DNA of 64,000 nucleotides from Edolisoma coerulescens (Eukaryota > Chordata > Aves > Passeriformes > Campephagidae), in assembly GCA_013397115.1 (NCBI GenBank), contig VWZW01006279.1, positions 2,164,357 through 2,228,356 of the forward strand, given 5' to 3'. Shown in pieces: positions 1-13,230 of the stretch. Position 1 is the stretch's first letter. Each line of letters begins with the position of its first letter. The position numbers and the translations under genes are program-made. A model generated the notes under the pieces. It did not search any database. It was not told the origin of the DNA and was given only the letters and a program-made list of their open reading frames with translations.

Positions 1-3000
1 CCTGGAAAGTCTCCTAGTAAGGACAGGAGTACAGCAAAACCACTGCACTTGACATGACAGGAAACAAATGGACAAAATTACTAAGACGGCTCCTGCACTC
101 AGCTCTGATGAACTGTCACAGGGGAGTTCAGGTCATCCTGTAGCCAACAGCAAGCCAATAATTTCAATTAAATTCCGGAGGAAAAACTTAACATCCGGGC
201 AAAAAAAAAAGTTTCCTTCAGCTATTGTTTCCTTTCCAAAGATCACTCCTTCAGCTAAAAGCACAGGGAAAAGGAAAGAAAGAAAGCGAGTGGGTGAATA
301 ATGCTCCATGACTAATAGCCGTGGTCTGACCAGTCTGAAACAGCTTCAAGTACCCATGACCTTTAGAAGAGCCACAAGTTAGATGCCAACAAAAACGCAG
401 AACACAAACCCTCACACCCCCTTCCTTTTATCAAATGGGCGTCGGGGCGAATAAGCTGACAAAAACAACATGGAAGTAATCTGCTGAGTAATTCCTCTAA
501 TATTCCAACGTGGGTTGGCTCTGAGAGTTTGAGGCACACAGCTACGAAGGCGCTGTGCTGACTGTATTTCAGATGACAAATTCTCATTAATCACACACAA
601 ATACTACGCATTGTTCCACAGCTTAGACAAATGTTCTCCTGAAGCAGTCTCGAGTCATTAACAAATCGCTGAGCCCTCCCATGCATCTCATTACACAATT
701 GCTCCAAGAGGACGTGAAAGCTCTCACCCGACTACTCCACGCATCCCACTCCCTGCTGTCATCCTGTGGGACTTCACTCCGTGCACGCATTCCCCATGCC
801 ATTTAAAGGTCTTCAGGACAATTCCGCTTTCAGGGGGTGCGCATCAGTTAACTGTTGAGGGGCTGTTTTGTGTGTCTCTTCTGTCGAGCAACACAAATCT
901 GCCCCTGGCTGCAGCATCATTAGATCAAGCTTGGCAAAAGCAGGTAATTGCAATAATAACAGCCAACCCTTAATAGAGTATTTTAGCACTTTTCATCAGC
1001 AGACCTTAAAGAAGGTCACCTAAACTGTACAGAGGTGCACAATATCTTCTGTGGCTCTTCCCTTCAGATTGTCAGCCACATGGGAAGTCCTTCACATCTT
1101 TCATATTGCTGGTCCATGGAGACATATTTCACTAAAGCAATACATTCCAGTCCTGTGTAAATGGAAATGTAGTAATCCAGTGAATATAATTTTTCAGTGA
1201 ACAATAGACAAAAATCCATCATAAAATTATAATTAGAAGGGAAGAAATAACTCTTAGGACAGAGCTTGAGTATTTTTCAACTCACAGAATATATAGCAGT
1301 CCTAGTTATTATCCCAAGACTTAGTTTAGCATTTAAAGTTTCATCTGTTTTTATTCCAAAATCACTTCTAAGGCATTGAGCTTGACCTATTAATATCTAC
1401 ATTAAATGATCAGAATTACACAAAATCCTGTCTTATTTCTTGAGTGGACAAGTACACAATTCCAGTACAAATACTGAATTTCATGGAAACATTTCTTGAA
1501 ACAATAAATGTCAGAAAGCAATATGATCCATTCTATAAAGAAAAAAAATACTATGCTGATTGCATTTTGAACGCACACTGACAAATTCTCAAATAATTGC
1601 ATGATGAGAAAAATATGCACACCATTAACTACAACTAGTTATCAAAGGTAACTCACTAAAACTTAATGGAAAGTGCTCAAAACTCCCAAGTATATAATTT
1701 GCTAGCTGTAACAACTCACATTTGAATAGATGTCTAAGTATTATTTAACCAGCACTCAAGTTGAGAATATTATCTATCTTGGGGGAAAAGCAGCTTGGGC
1801 TAAAGCAAGAACTGTGATATGATTGCCACTCAAACCTTTGGGGAAAAAAGTCTGGCAGTGCATCCAAAGTTCATGCCTAGCACATGCTTATGTAAGCCAG
1901 AATCCTAAAATCTGGATGTAACAACTGAAACATAAGGGAAATTCAGATTTCAGGCCATCCCTGTCTAGAGAGAAGCTTGTTTATAATTGTGAGCAAAACT
2001 CTGCACCCTAAAACTGTGGAAAGGCACTATGTGAAATTCATGCAGCTACAGAACTGATTATAGAGCAACAAAGTAGATCTTTGAGGTACAGCCTGAGCAG
2101 TCAATACCAGAAGCCAAGACCACTTCAGTCCTGGGGAAAGCTTAAGCAAAAAGCCTACCTAAAATAACTTGATGGCAGCACAACTAACTGCAGGGACCCT
2201 CTCAATTGCAAACTCGTGGACAGGAATAAGAAGCCATGGATGAGAACAAAAGAGGGGCAATGAAATGAATGTCTTAGGCACTGACAATTCTGAAGATGAG
2301 AGGTGACAGGAAAGATTTTGAAGAGAGAAGTAAACAGAGTGGAAGTCACAAACAGGAGAGCTGACAGCCAGAAACTGTTTGGATTTTAAATGAGCTCAGT
2401 GGACAGAGAAGGGGAAAGATCATTGAACTGTTACCCATGAATGACAAGGATGGAAGTGGAGCACTGTGAGAAAGAAGACATCCAGCTTATTTGGCAGCAA
2501 TAGCTTTAGGAGGGTCTTGAATGGGGACACAGTGGCAACTGATCCTGCTTAGTCTCTGACATGTATCAAAGAAGAGGGAGATGAGGATAAGTGGAAAATT
2601 GTCCATCCTAGCAGGAGAGATGAAGAAGAAAGAAGCACCAGAAAATTCAGCAAAGAAAAGAGAGGAAAAACCCTTGGGCATGTGCAGAATTGCTGATGAA
2701 GTGTTTACTGATGAGTGGTGAAAGAATCTCATCATGTCAGCTAAGCGAGCTGGGAAAAGCACCTCAAGACTGAAAAGGGGCAGAAGCAGTCCCTGGCACA
2801 AAGGCAGCAAAAATGAAAAAGGAGCTCAATGCATTCTTCAGACAGCATTTTTAGTACGGTGTGGGGAAACTGACTGAGGGGGGATGTTGCAGAGTCCATA
2901 GGGAATACAGAACCAATTCCTTTTTTCCTGGTCTGCAAAGGATATGTTTCTTTTCCCACCCAGCCCAAATATCACCTTCTAAACTTAAGATTAAGCCTCT

Positions 3001-4059
3001 AAATGTTTGGGTTGGACATCAGGGATCTAAGGAATAAGAGAACATAAGAAAACTTGTGCAGTGTGGCTAAAAGCCTTTCTAACTCCATGGGAAAGGTCTC
3101 GGCAAACAACAGCCAACAAAAGCTAGCAATGGCCAGAAGCACATGCAGTGCTCCAGCTGACCCACCATGCAGTATTGGCCGAAGTAACACACATATTTCT
3201 CAGGTAACATTTGCCAAACAGGTTTCACACCCCCTGTTTGTCCCCTCAGAGTAATTTCAAGGTGACCCCCAGAAGATGGATCTCAAACAGGAGGGCTGAG
3301 ACCAACGGTCTCAGTTTTCACCACAGGTGCTGTAACACATTTTGCAGAGGAAGAGCCAGGAGGAGCCCCCTTGAGCTGCCACCAGGTCATTAGTACAGCA
3401 TGACCACACCAACCCTTTGGGTTTTTTGAAGTGCATAGACTGCCCTGCTCTGGTCCTGCTGGGCCTGTGCTTATTCAACAGAGGATGATACTGCTACTGG
3501 GATTCAGTAATTTTGAACCTTGCTTACCTAGGGCAGGACACGAGGTTTTAAGCAGTCAGTGAGACAGGAAGGGCAGGGCTGGTGGGAAGAAAAGAGCTCT
3601 GGTTTCTCTAACAAGAATGCCTAGGTGTTAGCTGCTACATTTGAAAACTTGGTTCATGTTAGTCCGCTGGGAAGGTCCAAGGGCATCAAACAAGATAAGG
3701 CATCTGTTACCACAGCCATACTAAAATGTCTGTGCTGAAGCACCTGAACATGCCACATAAGCTGCACTGACCTGCTGCAGTCAAGTTTTCTTCTATCCTG
3801 ACCGAGTCTGCCAACCTCTCATGGCACCCCGTGTTCCCCACTGGGCAGGAGCCACCTCTATCCCAAGCCAGCAGACCCCACTCCTGAGCAGCCCAGAGGG
3901 CTTGCCAGACACCGCGGCACAAGGTGCTCCATCCTCATCCCTGTCACAGGGGAGCCACGCTTTGCTGAGCCAGGGAGAGCAGACACCTTTTCCATATATA
4001 ATGAAGCCTCTCAGCCTTATATGCGTTAGGGACCCTGTAAGAGGAGCACTGGAAAATGC
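1..4059. other. noncoding DNA, no gene seen
   Basis: Single-copy-looking noncoding sequence. Open frames are short (under about 110 codons), occur on both strands and resemble no family I know. A short A run lies near 201-210. The stretch around 1380-1760 is AT-rich, and 2155-2970 is purine-rich on the plus strand. I see no repeat family and no splice-linked exons. Confidence 0.6.
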
Positions 4060-4480
4060 AAGGTGGTATTGTATTGTATTAATGTCACTTAATGGTAACT
4101 GTCAATGATCGTGATGGAATAAATATGGAAAAGGAAATTACTGTAATTGATTGACAGTCTGGAAGCTTCCACATATGATCTAATGAGAGAGACCTGTGAG
4201 AAGCTTCTGCAGTAGAGGCTATTAATGCAAATCATATGCACCATGCCTGCTCTCTGAATTATGCAATGCCATGTGAATGTCTAATCCGTTTCACCAGGCT
4301 TGTCTCTATCCAGAACGAATATTCTACTGACATGCTGATTAGTATATTAGGGGAGATTTAGAAGTTCAGTGCTAGAGTGGGGCCATCACAGTGCTATTAA
4401 TTTAGTTCAGAACAAAACAAACAGGTCTGTAAAGCCATCAAAATCACTACATAGGTCTACAAGATAAGTTTGTCACGGCT
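4060..4480. promoter_or_regulatory. candidate conserved enhancer-like block
   Basis: An AT-rich block dense in homeodomain-type motifs. ATTGATTGACAG at 4146-4157 resembles a PBX/MEIS composite site. The perfect octamer ATGCAAAT (POU class) is at 4225-4232, followed directly by the E-box CATATG at 4233-4238. TAATCC-like and ATTAGTAT motifs follow to about 4350. This composition and the absence of decay into simple repeats are typical of vertebrate developmental conserved noncoding elements. Conservation itself is inferred, not tested. Confidence 0.3.
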
Positions 4481-7364
4481 GATGGGAATTTGCAGGAATG
4501 CCTTGTGATACATGGTAGGAATTAACAAATAGATAAGGAGAGTATCGCTTTTCTAGGAAACTACTGTTGAGAACTCAAGACCTGAAGACAAGGCGAAAGG
4601 CTTAATATAACTTCATGATATTTTGCATGGATTTCCAGAAAGAACATTTTGATGACAGAAACAGGCAGGAAATTTGGAAGAGGTAGTTGGCATATTCATA
4701 TTGCAGTAGTGCTATAGACACATAAGCTAGCATGTAAACATGCTGGAAGATGGTGTCTATCCCCTGATTTCTCGGCTAATGCCATTGTATTTTCCCTCTA
4801 AAAAGTATACTTAGCTCAAATACCATTTAGATCAATGCTGGAAATTATTTTGATGGAGTCATCTTGGTCACTGGGGACCATTTGTCCTTTGTGCAAAGCA
4901 ATAACACAATTAGCACCACAGTGACTATTAGAGGGAAGCACAGGTCTGGACCACAGGAGACCTCACACAGTTTCAGATTAAGCTTGGGGATGTGAAGAAA
5001 GATTGCATACAGCCTCCTATGCCTGTGCTGGCTGTCTTTCCCGCATTTCCACCACAGTAAAAATAATTCAACTTTAACAAGAAATTGAGAGAAGACACTG
5101 TGATGTGTATAGGATTCCTCACTACTTTCTAAAAATAGCCATTTTACAAGTCTGCAACCTAAATAATAAAGCAAAAAATTAGCCCTCAGTCATTCACTCT
5201 AGCTAAAATGAACACTTAAAGCAACAATTTTGCCACAATATTCTTTGCATCAAAGGTTCTTTAAAAAAAGGTAGAGAGCCCATGAATCCAGTGACAAAAG
5301 TAAAAAAAAAAAAGCTGAAGAACAGCTTTGTCTCAAGACAACTGTTGTTCTCTTATTATGCCAACAAAGTCCTGACCCTGTGAGACACCTTGGCCTATAA
5401 TACCCACCTAACACCTGCCAGGAGACAGCAAGGATTCATTCAGGACAACTGCAAGGACATGGAGAGCCCAGGACAAAGCCAGGCTTTTCAGGTAAACCAG
5501 TGTTGAAGACACTTCCATCAACTTATGTAAGGTCAAGAAGAGCCTGGTCATGAGAGGCCCCAAGGCACCTCTGAACCTCTTACGTGGAAAACAGGACAGA
5601 CAACATGCGAGTGATCCTCAGGATCCTCTACACCTGTCCAGAGGTCCATACTGGATCTCTGTTTTCCACCAGTTTGTCTGCAAAGCACAATAACGATAAA
5701 CCTCCTCTTTTGTGCTAGTGCTAAGATTTCATAGAGTTATTACTTGTGCAGGGACATTACAAAACAGCCCCGTTACTGTCTATGCTTTATGGCACCTGGA
5801 TATGCCTAGAGACAGATGCTGACAGCAGAACCAAAGAGATCTTGAAAAAAAGCACAAGGAACAAGGCAGGGTTTCATATTTGGCAAGTCAGCACTGGGGC
5901 AGCAGGGATCCCTGCGTCACTATAACATTCCATATTCTTGTAGGGGAAAGCTGTCCACAGCCCCCCTGGATTCAGGCATTGTTACTTTATTAGGGTTTTT
6001 GCGGTGCCATGTGACAGCAAAGTCTCAGCCACATCGGCTGTGCAAGCACAGCACAAGGCAAGGGAGACCTTGACCCAAAAGACCTGCAAATACCCCAAGA
6101 GCCCCGCAGTAGAGGACACTCATTTTCTGAGCTGGGTGCAGTGATCAGCTCTGAGGATTTGCATTTGGGCAATGCTTTTGCAAGGAGATGAAAAGCTGCC
6201 TTCACCACACAGGGAGCCCGTGGGCAAGGAAATCTCCAAGCCAAACACCGAGCATTTGGGCTCAGCAGGGCCCTGGATGCAGGGATCCCTGCTTGCGGCC
6301 TGGGACTCGACAGCATCATGGGTGGCTTCACACCCAGCCCTAATGGACTGCAAGACGTGTCTTTGCAGGGAAATCTCAAATCTTCTCCCTTGGGATAAAT
6401 GTGTTTGGCAGCCAGTGGTTTAAAATCCCTTCACAGTGATTTCAGAGAACAGATAATGTTCGTTTGTAAGCTCTCAAGAAATCACTACAGTTTCCTGGCA
6501 GCTACACAGCTCCCAAGGAGCATGCAGGCACCCTGGGACCTGCAGACCCCCAGCTGGGACAGGAGCATCTACACTGGCACAAAGCATTTCCCTAGCTTTT
6601 CCCCTTTTCCTTACTGCCCCACCTCAGAGGTTGCTTTGGTAAGGCAAAGATTAAGGACGTTTTGATCAGACTTGCCTTACTAACACAAAGGATTAACTCT
6701 CCGTGACATTTTGATGTTTTGAATTCACACCACAGAAATTTATTAATTTTTCTTGGGAGGTTGAATTGGTCTGGGAGGGATGCATGAGGCAAGAATGGGG
6801 AGGGGTTTTGCAGGAAACAGAAGGCTTCTCTAGTCTTGGAGGAGTTATTTGCCACCCAGGGGCCAACACTCAGATTTTTGCAGAGACTGGTATTTTCAAC
6901 CTGTAGAAACACTCTGAGGGAGAAACTGTGTGTGTGCGTTTTCAGCATTCATGATTTCACTATTTTACTTGCAGAACAGTCTGATTCTCTCTGAGCTCAT
7001 TCAATGCAAAGTTTGCTTTTGGGCAGGATAGGCCAGAAAGGCAAAACCTGTGTCCGGATTTCAATTGCTCCCAAAAGTGCAGGCACACGAGGTCTGAGAC
7101 TGCTGTGCAGCAAGTAGCCAGCTGTGAATTAACACTTCTGACATTGCAGCATGCTAAGCTGCCACGGGAAAACCAATCCTATACCTTAAACCACGTGGCA
7201 CACCACTCCACAGAGCCTGGTAATGAAGGAGGACGGTATTAACATTCCAATCAAAACATCCAGGAGGAGGAAAGGGAGAACTGGTTCTTCCAGTGTCAAC
7301 TCCAATTAGGAGGAAATAGAAGCCACAGATGAGAAATAGGAAGCATCTGTATGTGAAAGCATAT
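4481..7364. other. noncoding DNA, no gene seen
   Basis: Ordinary noncoding sequence. Overlapping short frames on both strands at 5990-6420 sit in a GC-richer patch, but they show no domain, no codon-like periodicity I can see and no splice context. No interspersed repeat was recognised. Confidence 0.6.
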
Positions 7365-7620
7365 TTAGCTTTGAAGCTGGTGTGGGAATATTGGCTTAGT
7401 CCTTACTTTCCCCAAGTGTTATGTCATCTCATGTGTAATGTTGACACTTACAAGGATTACTTATTAAATAATTCCTTTACAAACAACAGGGAATAATTCT
7501 GGCCTTTGATATAGACAGATTATGATCTCAGATGCTACTATAAAGATCTTATATTCGTCTTAACAGGCTAAGCACATTAAGAATCAGGGAAGAAAACACA
7601 TTAATGCAAAATATGGAAAG
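7365..7620. promoter_or_regulatory. candidate enhancer-like AT-rich block
   Basis: Contains clustered transcription-factor-like words: GGATTA and TTATTAAATAATTCC-type homeodomain sequence near 7454-7475, CCTTTGATA at 7503-7511 (TCF/LEF-like), and ACAGATTATGATC just after. The block is AT-rich without being a simple repeat. The enhancer role is inferred from composition only; a comparison with other birds would decide it. Confidence 0.22.
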
Positions 7621-8554
7621 CAAACCAAAGAACAGGAAAATCAGAAAAGCCATGCTGAGCCACAGGTTTTAGTACCTGAGAAAGGGAAATTATTAAGAGA
7701 TTAAATCAGTCCACACCAGTCTTCAGTTAAGTAAAAATAGTGTTCTATGCCAATCTGGGGAAAAGGCTTTTTTTTTCCTTTTACATTAAACAGTTCTCCA
7801 TTTTGGGACTGCAAAGGAAAAAGGAAAAGGCTTTAAGAACAGCCTGCAGATGTCTAATTAACCTGACACTGCCCTCTAGTCAGGCACAGCCAGCTCCCAA
7901 TTACCTGCAGGTGCTTTATCCAGGTTGTGGATGAGGTCTGGCAGGATGCAGGGACTCCCAGGCCAGCTCCGTATGGGTGCAATGCTCCACGTACACTGCT
8001 ATCCTGCTCCTCCTAGTCCTGGAGCACTTTAGACTGTTTCAAACAGCACAGAGCCAGAGTTAATAAGCTTTTTAGGGCCTGAACCGGCTCTCTGAGGAGC
8101 TGACCTGGATACTGCAAAACCAGGAGCACCAAAGGAACACAGCACGTGGGCACCCATCACCACCTCAGGCTCTCAAGTGCTGTAAGCAGATCAGAGGTCC
8201 AGACCAGTGACTTCCCTGGGGCTGTTTGTCCCCGGAGGGCTCATTATTCAGGCAGAGGGATGGAGGAGCACAAGCCCACCAAGCTCAGACCCTCACATCC
8301 CACCCAGGCTGCTGTGTCCATCTGCATGTTGCAGAGTGCTCAGTAACTTCCCCACTATCTGGGGCTTCCAGAACACAAAATAAAGAGCTGGCCATTACCT
8401 GTGCCCTGAGTGGCTTGTGCTGCAGTCTCTGTAAGAACCAAGTGCCACAAGTCAGATCTCCACTGAAAGTCTGAATTCCATGCTCAAATCAGGCCTGAAA
8501 TGGAGCTGCATTTGCTGTGTCAGGAGAATCTAGACCCAGTATCATGGTCTTTCT
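7621..8554. other. noncoding DNA, no gene seen
   Basis: No recognisable gene or repeat. Two overlapping short plus-strand frames near 8146-8474 look like chance frames in a GC-richer patch. Confidence 0.6.
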
Positions 8555-8591
8555 CTGGAAATCTTTCTGCCTGGAAATCTTTCTGCCTGGA
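8555..8591. repeat. 16-base tandem duplication
   Basis: The unit CTGGAAATCTTTCTGC occurs twice without mismatch (8555-8570 and 8571-8586), followed by the first five bases of a third copy. This is a recent-looking local slippage or duplication event. Confidence 0.9.
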
Positions 8592-8688
8592 GTCCTGAAT
8601 GGGCAGAATCAAGGGATCAAATGATCCTGCCCGTTAACAGCACACCTTGGCTTCAGGGAAATTGTACTCAGGGTCACCTTGGCCCAAC

Positions 8689-8772
8689 CATTTTTTTTTT
8701 AAACAAAAAAAAACCCCAAAAAACCAAAAAAACAAACCAACCAAAAAAACCCTAAAAAACAACCTAACCTTT
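8689..8772. repeat. A-rich (A/C) low-complexity tract
   Basis: A run of T is followed by about 70 bases made almost only of A with scattered C, in words such as AAAACCCC and AAACCAACC. It could be a decayed poly-A or simple-repeat tract. No retrotransposon body was recognised next to it. Confidence 0.8.
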
Positions 8773-11700
8773 CACTAGGACATTTTTTCAAGCTGTCCCC
8801 ATTGGAGCATCTGTTGTAACATGCATAGAGGGGAATGAGTCCTTTAGAAAAAGGGTGAAATAATTAAAAAAAAGAAACAGCACTAATTTAATTTGTTTTC
8901 TCAAACTGCAAATCCTTGTACTTGTATGTGCTTGAAGCCAGTGAGGCATTAAAGCTGTGAAAATGCATTCAGGCCCTTCAGCAGCACTTCCTTCGCAGGA
9001 ATGAGAATAGGAAAGGCCCTTTTCATACTGTCCCATTGTCCCAGCCAGCCCTAGGTGTTCAGCCCTGGAGCTCCAACTAGCAGCACAGTATGGGGTTACC
9101 CAGGGCAATGAACGACAAACAATTTAAAACTTTTCCATAAATCTGGAAAACAAAGAAGCTTTTTATCTCTGCACTGAAAAGCGTAAAGGAGCAGAGCCTC
9201 CATCCCCAGAGCCCACTGCACTGGCGTGATCAGAGCAATCAAGCTGATGGTCTGACAGCAGACCTGCAGCAGGCAGCCCTGTTCTTACAGCAAAGAGTAA
9301 TCACTCAAGAAATCCTTCCCAGTTGCCTGCTACAAAAGGGGAGGCCCTTCCCTCTGAACCTCAGTATCTGTCCTGCTGGAAAAAGCATGCTGTTGCTTCT
9401 CCTGCTAGTCACACCATCAAGAGGCACAGGTTCCTCAAACCCTAAAGGTCACAGCAACATGACAAAGGCAGAACAGGGCCCACTGTTAGCCTCTTCTTGA
9501 GCATTAAGGAGCAGCTCTTGCCCTATAATAAAAGAAATCAAGCCAGAAACACTTTTTAAAGCAGTGAGGTGAATAGCAAAGCGAGAAGAACTTTTTTCGA
9601 ACCTAGAGAGTGGCACGAAGGAGAGAATAGAGACTGAAATGACTGAAAGCCTGCAGAACATTTTATAAAACAGTTATTTTTCCCCCCAACAATGGTACTC
9701 TGTCCCTGACATGAATCAAAAATGTCACAAGGCAGTTTGGTGAGGCCGCATCTGAATGCTGGGTATTGAGCTGCAGCAGCTGCAGGCAGACTTTGTGGTT
9801 AACCCTGTGAGACTTTCACTGCTACAGCTGGCTTCGATTCTGTCGCCGCATCCAAGCAGCCGCTCCTTCCCACTGCGCTGCTGTTAAAAATAATCACAGC
9901 CTTATCAGTGTCTGCATTTCATTCCACCGCAGGCATCACAGGACCAGCTCAATGGTAAAGATGTCAAATTAGGAGATATATCTATGTATACAAACTACAT
10001 ATGGGCCTTCTGTCTTTTAAAACCTTACATTTGGGCTGTTAGGTTTCTAAAATATACAAAGCATAAAGTGACTTGAACTCAGACCTGTGCTTCCTCCGGA
10101 AACCTCAGTTCAGTCTACAAAATCTTCAAGAGGAGAATAAATCATCTTTGCCTAAGGAACACCTCTCCCTATGCCACTTGGAAGCCTTCTTTCTGACACC
10201 AGTACTAGGACATCTGTTGCCATTCCTTCACAATCCAAAGCACTAAGATGGGCTACGCACTTGCATTTTTATCTCCATGGTATCCAGCACTACAACAGGA
10301 CACTTTTCCTAAAACTTTCAGCATAAGTGATGAAAGCTCTCTGCTTCTGCAATGCCAACAGCAGACACCAACAAGGCAAGGCACTAAAGATTGATAAATG
10401 AAAAACTAATATTTTCTCTCAAGTGTCATGAAAATTTCTGCAGTTTTTCAAGCTATTGTTAGTAGCCTACATCATTTTCAACTCACCTTCTATAAATTTC
10501 TCTTCCTCACAACATTCTTTCCCTGCAGAAAAAAAGTGAGGAAAACAAAGCTGAAAGGAGAGGTGCCATTATCAAGAAACAGAAGCCTCATTTGTATTAG
10601 AAGTTTCAGTTCAAAAATAAATAATTTTTTAAAAAGTTACTGTTTAGCAATCGGTAACCAGCTTCAATCACCATATCTTTCCCAAGAAATCAGTTTGAAT
10701 AGAGGTCTTGACTGGTATCTTTAAATACATTCAGAATTGCTCTAGTGACTCTGAAGTAAGCCCCTCATGAAAAAACCCAAAATATAGAATTGGTTTTAAA
10801 GTCTAATCAAAACAACTCAGCCTGGTGCATTAAGTTGCATGCACTTCTACGCACCAGTACAAGTCTTTGCGTAGTGATTAGTTTCATTAGAGTTACAGGC
10901 TACTGCAAGGGCGGTGTATTGGACCAGAGGACTCCTGTATTAGATTGCTGTGGGGGGGGAAAAAAAAAAAGAAAAGAAAGAGAATTGAAAATCTTGCATT
11001 TCATCATGGATTTACACGCACACAGGGATTTACTTACTGGGTCAAGCTTTATGCACTTGCGTCAGCGTAAGCCCACAGCCAGGCTAACTAAGTGGAAGAT
11101 CTGTTCACTACCACAGAAGTGTTTTAAAACAAAGGCTTTATAATCCCCAAACTGGGATATTTGCAGGAAGTTCTGCTGGGGTCCTACTTGCTGATTGTGT
11201 GAATTTTTCCTTACAGAGCAGGCTTGGCCTTCCACAGAAGGAAGGCTGCAGTCCTAATAAATATTCGGTGGCTTTTTGCCACTGTACGCATCATAATCCT
11301 CTCCCAGCTCTGTCAACCTGCCGACACATTCCCTCCCACTAAACCCCCTAAAGCACATCCCGGTTCCTGCAATCCAGCCCTTCAGCAAGAACTGTCTTTC
11401 CAGTACAATTATGCAACAGATATCTTTAAGAGCAAGGCACTAGAAGACGCACATCAACTTAAAGCAGAAGGCCTCTCAGATATAGCCTCCCAAAAACCAC
11501 CAAGGCATGTGAACATGCATTAGTAACAGCAGTCATCCCCACTTTCTTGTTAACAACAGAGGCAAGAAAAACGAAAAGGCAAATTCCAATGCAATCAAAT
11601 TGTTTGTGAGCACACTGTGTGTGCAGGATGGCAAGGCACAAAGGAGAGCTCCTGCTTCCCTCCATCACCCTCTGCTCCACCTGACAGTGTCTTAGCCTGG

Positions 11701-13230
11701 AGCATACCTAAGGGCTACAGCACAAACTGCCCACGAGGAAAACAGCAACTTGAAACGATTCGTTGCATCATTAGGTCACAATCCGTGCTAATCCCCAAAT
11801 TGTGTGGGCAAATGTAAGCATCTAGAAAATAGCCTGCCCTTGAAGAGGAGAAGTCATTGCTGGATATGTACCACCTGTCATCCTTTTCCTTTACTTAATC
11901 CCTGCCCCATTTCCTTTACGCTAGGAAAAAAAATCACAGCCCTCCTTCCCTAATTCTAATGCAAGCCTCCTGATAGCAAGCAGCATTGTTTTAATAAGCC
12001 ATGTCCATTTTTAATCACACAGTTGGAATATCAATAAAAAAAGAGGCAGAGAGAGGTAGAACAGGAGAAAAGGGGACTCTGGGCTGCACAAAAGCAATCA
12101 CAAGTGGAATGCAGTGCCATTGTGAAACGTGGGGATCTGCCCACACCAAAACACACCTGTGGTGTCCACCAGGAGGTTCCAGCCTGGGGTCAACAAATAA
12201 AATCAAGAAGAGAGGGATGGGCAGGAGAAGTTGCAGTGACAGGGTGGAGCTCCCCAGCAGCTCACTGTCTCCCCTAAACCCTCACCCCTCTACTGCCTGC
12301 CACAGCACTGGACTGTGCTTTCAGCTCAAGTTGTGAGCACTACCAGAGGATTTGTGGTGGATGTAAGTGACCCCTTCTTCCTTTTCTCTTTCTGATTTTG
12401 GCTTGGTGAACAATGGTCCACCATCCAGGAGGGGGGGTTTTGTGCTGCAGGGGCCCCTGCCTTTCACAGGCAAGGCATAGTAGACAGCCTGACTTTCTGT
12501 GGGTTGGAAGCCTCCCACAGCACATGCTGAAGAGGAGGAAGGGCCCTTTTACCCTGGCCAAAATCTGCTTTGATTAATAATATCCAGCAGAATAAGCAGT
12601 CCTCCACGACTGCAGAAAGGCCTCTCCTCCCTGCCTTTAGCACAGATGTCACCCAACACTGCCTGGCCCAGGGAACAGAGGAGACCAGCATCACCTCCCC
12701 ACCACATTGGGTGCACCCCAGCATTAAAGAAAACATCCTGATTTGCCCAACAGCTTTGTGGCTGTTCTTGAAATTATCAGTGCACCCAGAAGTTATCAGG
12801 AAGCAAGGGAAGCATCCCAAGAGAGAAAAGCAATTGGGTGACAACTGAGTAGTACTGTTGAAATAAATTACCAGCATTCCCCTCAGTCTCCCCTTTCCTC
12901 AGGTTCTGGCTCAGAGGCTTTTGCCTATATCTAAATTTTTCAACACTGATTTACCCTGTGAAATCAATGAGGCAACTCAAACAAGTCAAGGCTAAGCACT
13001 CACAGGTCCACAAAAGTCAGCTATGCAGCATCACTGGAGGAACTCAAGACAAGCACTATCTTTGCAGAAGTGCATGTGCTCCAAGTTCACACCCTCCACA
13101 AGAACAAGAGGTACATATTGCATCAATTGACCATCAAATTACCTTAGCAGATGCAGAGAAACTTTTAAGTTCTGTACAAAATTCTACAATTTTGTTGTCA
13201 CCACGAGATGCACACTAGGGATATTTTAAA
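8773..13230. other. noncoding DNA, no gene seen
   Basis: No gene supported. Local features are a G8 then A11 run at 10952-10970 within a purine tract reaching about 10985, and the (GCAGCT-like) sequence near 9773-9786. AT-rich sequence at 9950-10060 includes ATATATCTATGTATA. Frames of up to about 137 codons here have no recognisable product. Confidence 0.6.
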
